Below are positions 56,862-60,608 of a stretch of DNA of 60,608 nucleotides, piece by piece; position 1 is the stretch's first letter, and each line of letters starts with the position of its first letter. Under the pieces are notes generated by a model. That model saw nothing but the letters and a program-made list of their open reading frames with translations, searched no databases and was not told the DNA's origin. Both the position numbers and the translations under genes were made by a program. The DNA comes from CAZZKF01 sp964654995 (lineage in GTDB: Bacteria > Pseudomonadota > Alphaproteobacteria > CAZZKF01): NCBI GenBank assembly GCA_964654995.1, contig CAZZKF010000008.1, positions 1 through 60,608 of the forward strand. The letters are read 5' to 3'.

Positions 56862-57424
56862 ATGCCACGTTTGCCGGTGCCCGAGCGCCAAGAAACAAGC
56901 GCTTTCGAACCTCTGTTCCGCTCCATCGAAGAGGTCATGGGGTTCGTGCCCAACAGCCTTATGACCATGGCCCGGCGCCCGGCGATGCTGACGGCGCTGA
57001 TGGCCCTGTGGGACGCCGTATTCGGCGCCGACGCGCGCGTCGATCCCGGCCTCAAGCAGTTGATCGCCCATGTCGCCAGCCGCGCCGCCGGATGCAACTA
57101 CTGCGCCGCCCACACCGCCCATTCGGCGCGCCGCGCCGGTGTTGACGTGGCCAGGATCGAAGCCGTCTGGGAGTTCGAGACCAGCCCCCTGTTCAATGAC
57201 GCCGAGCGCGCCGCCCTGGCGGTTGCACAGCGGGCGGCGCTGGTGCCCAATGCGGTGACAGACGCCGATTTCGAACGCCTGCGGGCGCATTTCGACGACG
57301 ACCAGATCATCGAGATCATCGGCGCGATTGCGATGTTCGGCTTCCTCAATCGCTGGAACGATACGCTCGCCACCGAACTGGAAGCGGCGCCCTGGCGGTT
57401 CGGCGAGCAGCATCTGGCGGCCAG
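56862..57424 (+). CDS. Carboxymuconolactone decarboxylase/AhpD family protein, 3' end at gap
   Basis: 187 residues are visible before the assembly gap. The redox pair and catalytic region are in AAGCNYCAAHTAHSARRAGV, the CxxC-x2-H arrangement of AhpD-like proteins, and IAMFGFLNRWNDTLATELE is the family's late helix. It may be a peroxidase reductant, a decarboxylase or a hydrolytic relative. Only the last few residues should be lost. It starts 37 bp after the transporter. Confidence 0.85.
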
Positions 57425-57524
57425 NNNNNNNNNNNNNNNNNNNNNNNNNNNNNNNNNNNNNNNNNNNNNNNNNNNNNNNNNNNNNNNNNNNNNNNNNNNN
57501 NNNNNNNNNNNNNNNNNNNNNNNN
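57425..57524. other. Assembly gap (100 N)
   Basis: 100 N at the 3' end of the CMD/AhpD-family gene. The following FAH-family gene starts 18 bp after the gap. Confidence 0.95.
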
Positions 57525-57541
57525 CAGGAAGGACCAGAGCG

Positions 57542-58534
57542 ATGAAACTCGTCACCTTCGAAGCCGGCGACGGCACGCCCCGCATCGGCGCGCTGCTCGA
57601 TGAAACCCGGCTTGTCGATTTCACCGCGGCGGCGGCCGCGACAGGCGCCGTGCCGCCTTGGTTCGCCTCGATGGTGGCCTTGATCGAAGGCGGCGAGACA
57701 GCCGGCGCACATGCCCGCACCCTTCTTGCCGATCCGCCCGAGGCGGCGGTCTTGAGCCTTGAGGAGGTGCGCCTGCTCGCCCCCCTTCCGGTGCCCCCCC
57801 AGATCCGCGATTTCCTGTGCTTCGAGCTGCATTTCGCCCAGGCGATGGAAGCCATCGGCCGCATCCGGACGCGCGGCGCGCCCGACCCCGAGGCCGCATT
57901 CGCCGAACTGAAGGCATCCGGCGCCCTCGACATTCCGGGCGTCTGGTATCGCCAGCCGGTCTATTACAAGGGCAACCGCTTTGCAGTCAGCGGCCCCGGC
58001 GACGAGATCGTCTGGCCCGGATATTCGGAGATCATGGATTACGAGCTCGAGCTCGCCGCGGTGATCGGCCGCACCGGCCGCGACATCGCCCGCGAGGACG
58101 CCCACGACTTCATTTTCGGCTACACCATCTTCAACGATTTCAGCGCCCGCGACGCGCAGGGCATCGAGATGGAAGGGCGCCTCGGCCCGGCCAAGGGCAA
58201 GGACTTCGATGGCGCCAATGCGATCGGCCCGTGCCTGGTGACCGCCGACGAGATCGGCGATCCCTACGATCTGACCATGATCGCCCGGGTCAACGGCGAG
58301 GAATGGTCGCGCGGGCATTCCGGCACCATGCACTGGACGTTCGCCGACATGATTGCCCATGTCAGCCAGTCCGAGACCCTGTATCCGGGCGAGGTTCTGG
58401 GCTCCGGCACGGTCGGCAACGGCTGCGGGCTTGAGCTCATGAAATTCCTGCAGGACGGCGATGTCGTCGAGCTGGAAATCGAAAACATCGGGGTGCTGAA
58501 AAACCGCGTCGTGCGCAGCGCCCCGGGCGCCTGA
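57542..58534 (+). CDS. Fumarylacetoacetate hydrolase family protein
   Basis: A 330-residue enzyme of the FAH superfamily, which cleaves or tautomerises C-C bonds of beta-diketo acids. Metal-binding acidic residues sit in YSEIMDYELELAAVIGRTGR, FNDFSARDAQGIEME and GPAKGKDFDGANAIGP, and the C-terminal block is PGEVLGSGTVGNGCGLELM. The true substrate cannot be read from sequence. The ATG at 57542 has AGGAAGGA upstream. It sits between an AhpD/CMD protein and an acyl-CoA ligase. Confidence 0.9.
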   Translation: MKLVTFEAGDGTPRIGALLDETRLVDFTAAAAATGAVPPWFASMVALIEGGETAGAHARTLLADPPEAAVLSLEEVRLLAPLPVPPQIRDFLCFELHFAQAMEAIGRIRTRGAPDPEAAFAELKASGALDIPGVWYRQPVYYKGNRFAVSGPGDEIVWPGYSEIMDYELELAAVIGRTGRDIAREDAHDFIFGYTIFNDFSARDAQGIEMEGRLGPAKGKDFDGANAIGPCLVTADEIGDPYDLTMIARVNGEEWSRGHSGTMHWTFADMIAHVSQSETLYPGEVLGSGTVGNGCGLELMKFLQDGDVVELEIENIGVLKNRVVRSAPGA

Positions 58535-58567
58535 ACACCGCCTGCGGGGCCTGTCCCCGCCGACCCT

Positions 58568-58614
58568 CGCTCCCGCCCGAACCCGCTCAAGTTCTCTACC
58601 GTCGGGTGGGAGCG
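58568..58614. repeat. Imperfect 13-bp inverted repeat after the FAH-family gene
   Basis: CGCTCCCGCCCGA (58568-58580) and TCGGGTGGGAGCG (58602-58614) pair with one G-T wobble and extend by several more bases. There is no T-run, so it is a weak terminator candidate or a structured element in the spacer between the FAH-family and ligase genes. The remaining 290-bp spacer shows no gene. Confidence 0.4.
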
Positions 58615-58824
58615 GGGGCTCAGGCGAGCCGGCGGCGCCAAAATCCATCGTCTTGCCGCAGCGATCAGAACCTGGTCACCCCGGATTTTGGTAACCGCCG
58701 GTCAAATTGGCATTTTTTCTGCCTTCGATGTATGTAATCGTCGGTTCGGCTGCAGGGCCGGCGGCGTTTGGGTGTGATGGCGCCGCGGCCGTGCGCGACG
58801 ATCAGGGGCTGACGGCGGGGACAG

Positions 58825-60608
58825 ATGACAGCAACAACGAAGACCTGGCAGAACCTGGTCGAGATGTTTCTGGATCAGGCCGAACGGGGCGGCGACCGCC
58901 CGTTCCTGTGGGCCAAGAAAGAGGGGCGCTACCAGTCCTTGAGCTGGCGCCAGGTGGCGGAGCGGGTCTCGGCGCTCACCCGGGCGCTTCACGACCTCGG
59001 CGTCGGCGCCGGCGACCGGGTGGTGATCGTCTCGGAAAACCGCCCCGAATGGCTGATCGCGGATCTGGCGATCATGGCCGCCGGCGGCATCAGCGTGCCG
59101 GCGTACACGACCAATACCGCCCACGATCATTTGCACATTCTCGAGAACAGCGAGGCCAAGGGCGCCATCGTCTCGACCCGGCGTCTTGCCGATACCTTCC
59201 TGCCGGTGGCGCATCAGGCGTCCTACCTCAAGTTCGTCATCTGCATCGAGGAGCCGCGCATTGCCCAGCGCCTGTCCATCGACATTCACGACTGGCAGGA
59301 CATTCTTGATGCGCATGGCGGCAACATCGCGGAAACCCGCGAGCGTATCGCCGCGCTGGGGCGCCAGGATACGGCGTGTCTCACCTATACCTCGGGCACC
59401 GGCGGTGCGCCCAAGGGCGTGATGATCCACCACGGCGCGATCCTCCACAATTGTTCGGGTGCGATCGAGGTGGTCCGGCCGCTGGGGCTGGACAACAACG
59501 TGTTTCTCTCGTTCCTGCCGCTCTCCCACGCCTATGAGCACCTGGGCGGCCAGTTTCTTCCCATTTCGCTCGGCGCCGAAATTTATTACGCCGAGGGCGT
59601 GGAAAAACTCGCCACCAACATGGCCGAGGCGCGCCCGACCATCATGACCGTGGTGCCGCGCCTCTTTGAGCTGATGCGCGGGCGCATCCTGCGCGGCATC
59701 AAGGACAAGGGGGGCACAACCGAGAAACTTTTCTTGCGGACGCTCGAGCTCGGCACCAGGAAATATCATGATCCGCGCGCGCTCTCAGTCCGTGAGCGTA
59801 TCGAGGACATGGCGCTTGACGTGCTGGTGCGGCGCAAGGTCCGCAAGCGCTTCGGCGGGCGGATGAAGGCGCTGGTCTCGGGCGGCGCGCCGCTCAACCC
59901 CGACGTCGGCATCTTTTTCCATGCCCTGGGCCTGCGGCTCCTGCAGGGCTACGGCCAGACCGAAGCGGCGCCGGTGATCAGCGTCAACCGCCCCGACAAG
60001 ATCAAGATGCACACGGTCGGGCCGCCACTCAAGGACACGGAAGTCCGCATCGCCGAGGACGGCGAGATTCTGGTGCGCGGCGAGCTGGTCATGCACGGCT
60101 ACTGGCGCGATCCGGAGACCTCGCGCCATGTGCTGCGCGACGGCTGGCTGCACACCGGAGACGTCGGCCTGATCGACGAGGACGGGCATCTGCAGATCAC
60201 CGACCGCAAGAAGGACATCATCGTCAACGACAAGGGCGACAATGTCTCGCCGCAGAAGATCGAGGGGCTCTTGACGCTCGAGCCCGAGATCGCCCAGGCA
60301 ATGATCTACGGCGACGGCAAGCCGCACCTCGTCGCCCTGCTGGTGCCCGACGCCGACTGGCTGAAGATGTGGGCGAAGGAGCACGGCAAGCCCTGCGCAC
60401 TGGCCGAGCTTTCGGAAGATGCGGATTTGCGCGCCGCACTGGACGCCGTGGTCGCCCGGGTCAATGCGCGGCTGTCCAACATCGAGCGCCTGCGCCGCTT
60501 TCTGATTGCGCCCGAGCCGTTCACCATCGACAACGGCCAGATGACGCCGACGCTGAAAATCCGCCGCCACATCATCATCGCCCAGTACGGCGACCGGCTC
60601 GAAGCGCT
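58825..60608 (+). CDS. Long-chain fatty acid--CoA ligase (AMP-forming), 3' end cut by window edge
   Basis: 594 complete codons are visible and the frame is open to the right edge. The protein has the AMP-binding motif YTSGTGGAPKGVMIHHGAIL, the A8 block GWLHTGDVGLIDEDGHLQIT, DRKKDIIVNDKGDNVSPQKI, and a C-terminal NGQMTPTLKIRRHIII with the catalytic lysine. It activates fatty or other carboxylic acids to CoA thioesters. The size and motifs fit long-chain acyl-CoA synthetases of the ACSL/FACS15 type. The start ATG at 58825 has GGGG five bases upstream. Confidence 0.92.
   Translation, partial: MTATTKTWQNLVEMFLDQAERGGDRPFLWAKKEGRYQSLSWRQVAERVSALTRALHDLGVGAGDRVVIVSENRPEWLIADLAIMAAGGISVPAYTTNTAHDHLHILENSEAKGAIVSTRRLADTFLPVAHQASYLKFVICIEEPRIAQRLSIDIHDWQDILDAHGGNIAETRERIAALGRQDTACLTYTSGTGGAPKGVMIHHGAILHNCSGAIEVVRPLGLDNNVFLSFLPLSHAYEHLGGQFLPISLGAEIYYAEGVEKLATNMAEARPTIMTVVPRLFELMRGRILRGIKDKGGTTEKLFLRTLELGTRKYHDPRALSVRERIEDMALDVLVRRKVRKRFGGRMKALVSGGAPLNPDVGIFFHALGLRLLQGYGQTEAAPVISVNRPDKIKMHTVGPPLKDTEVRIAEDGEILVRGELVMHGYWRDPETSRHVLRDGWLHTGDVGLIDEDGHLQITDRKKDIIVNDKGDNVSPQKIEGLLTLEPEIAQAMIYGDGKPHLVALLVPDADWLKMWAKEHGKPCALAELSEDADLRAALDAVVARVNARLSNIERLRRFLIAPEPFTIDNGQMTPTLKIRRHIIIAQYGDRLEA

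Overview
The window is a high-GC chromosomal segment from an alphaproteobacterium, probably a free-living Rhodospirillales-like lineage. The evidence is a GcrA cell-cycle regulator, CtrA-type TTAA-N7-TTAA sites, a gltD-gltB gene order of the kind known in Azospirillum, a leucine-catabolism (liu) operon, and small proteins of a type I associate with that order. It looks like a draft or metagenome-derived scaffold: three runs of exactly 100 N (25832-25931, 52693-52792, 57425-57524) are scaffolding gaps, and both ends cut through genes. I see no rRNA, tRNA, CRISPR array or intact insertion sequence.

Layout. 1-5384 is a tightly overlapping leucine/isovalerate operon (liuB-liuC-liuD-liuE-liuA), followed by an Xaa-Pro aminopeptidase with an unusual N-terminal extension. 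A convergent divergent-loop EAL protein follows at 7545-8297, with a strong leftward terminator in its upstream region. 8716-13771 is a YbhGFSR-like exporter operon (membrane fusion protein, fused double ATPase, two ABC-2 permeases). 13913-15559 holds small genes and a 0.4 kb repeat-rich noncoding stretch.

15756-21328 (minus) is a complete TonB2/TtpC-type energising operon: DUF3450 protein, TtpC-like long ExbB, ExbB, two ExbD, TonB, TPR protein. A palindrome overlaps its predicted promoter. 21944-30569 is a mixed metabolic region: an LhgO-like oxidoreductase, a ferredoxin reductase of the FprA/adrenodoxin type, MAPEG, PAP2, TPR, SRPBCC, acyl-CoA dehydrogenase, DUF3179. 30637-40645 is rich in envelope and signalling genes: an orphan Flp pilin downstream of an AT-rich island, two divergent histidine kinases, a secreted 12-cysteine repeat protein, an AI-2E family permease, a GGDEF-EAL protein and UppP.

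41015-47028 is the glutamate synthase operon gltD-gltB. It is followed by an FzlA-like GST, QueG, a TPR protein, an epimerase and GcrA. 51485 to the right end carries a pentapeptide-repeat protein cut by a gap, then a TetR regulator, TonB-dependent receptor, bile-acid-type symporter, AhpD/CMD protein, FAH-family hydrolase and long-chain acyl-CoA ligase, which together look like an uptake-and-catabolism set.

The most unusual items are the NPC/KAKHPC cysteine-repeat secreted protein (35654-35950), the TonB2-type operon with duplicated ExbD and a putative operator, the leftward terminator upstream of the EAL gene, the duplicated-head pentapeptide protein, and the repeat-rich noncoding stretch at 14262-14460, one motif of which recurs at 27234.
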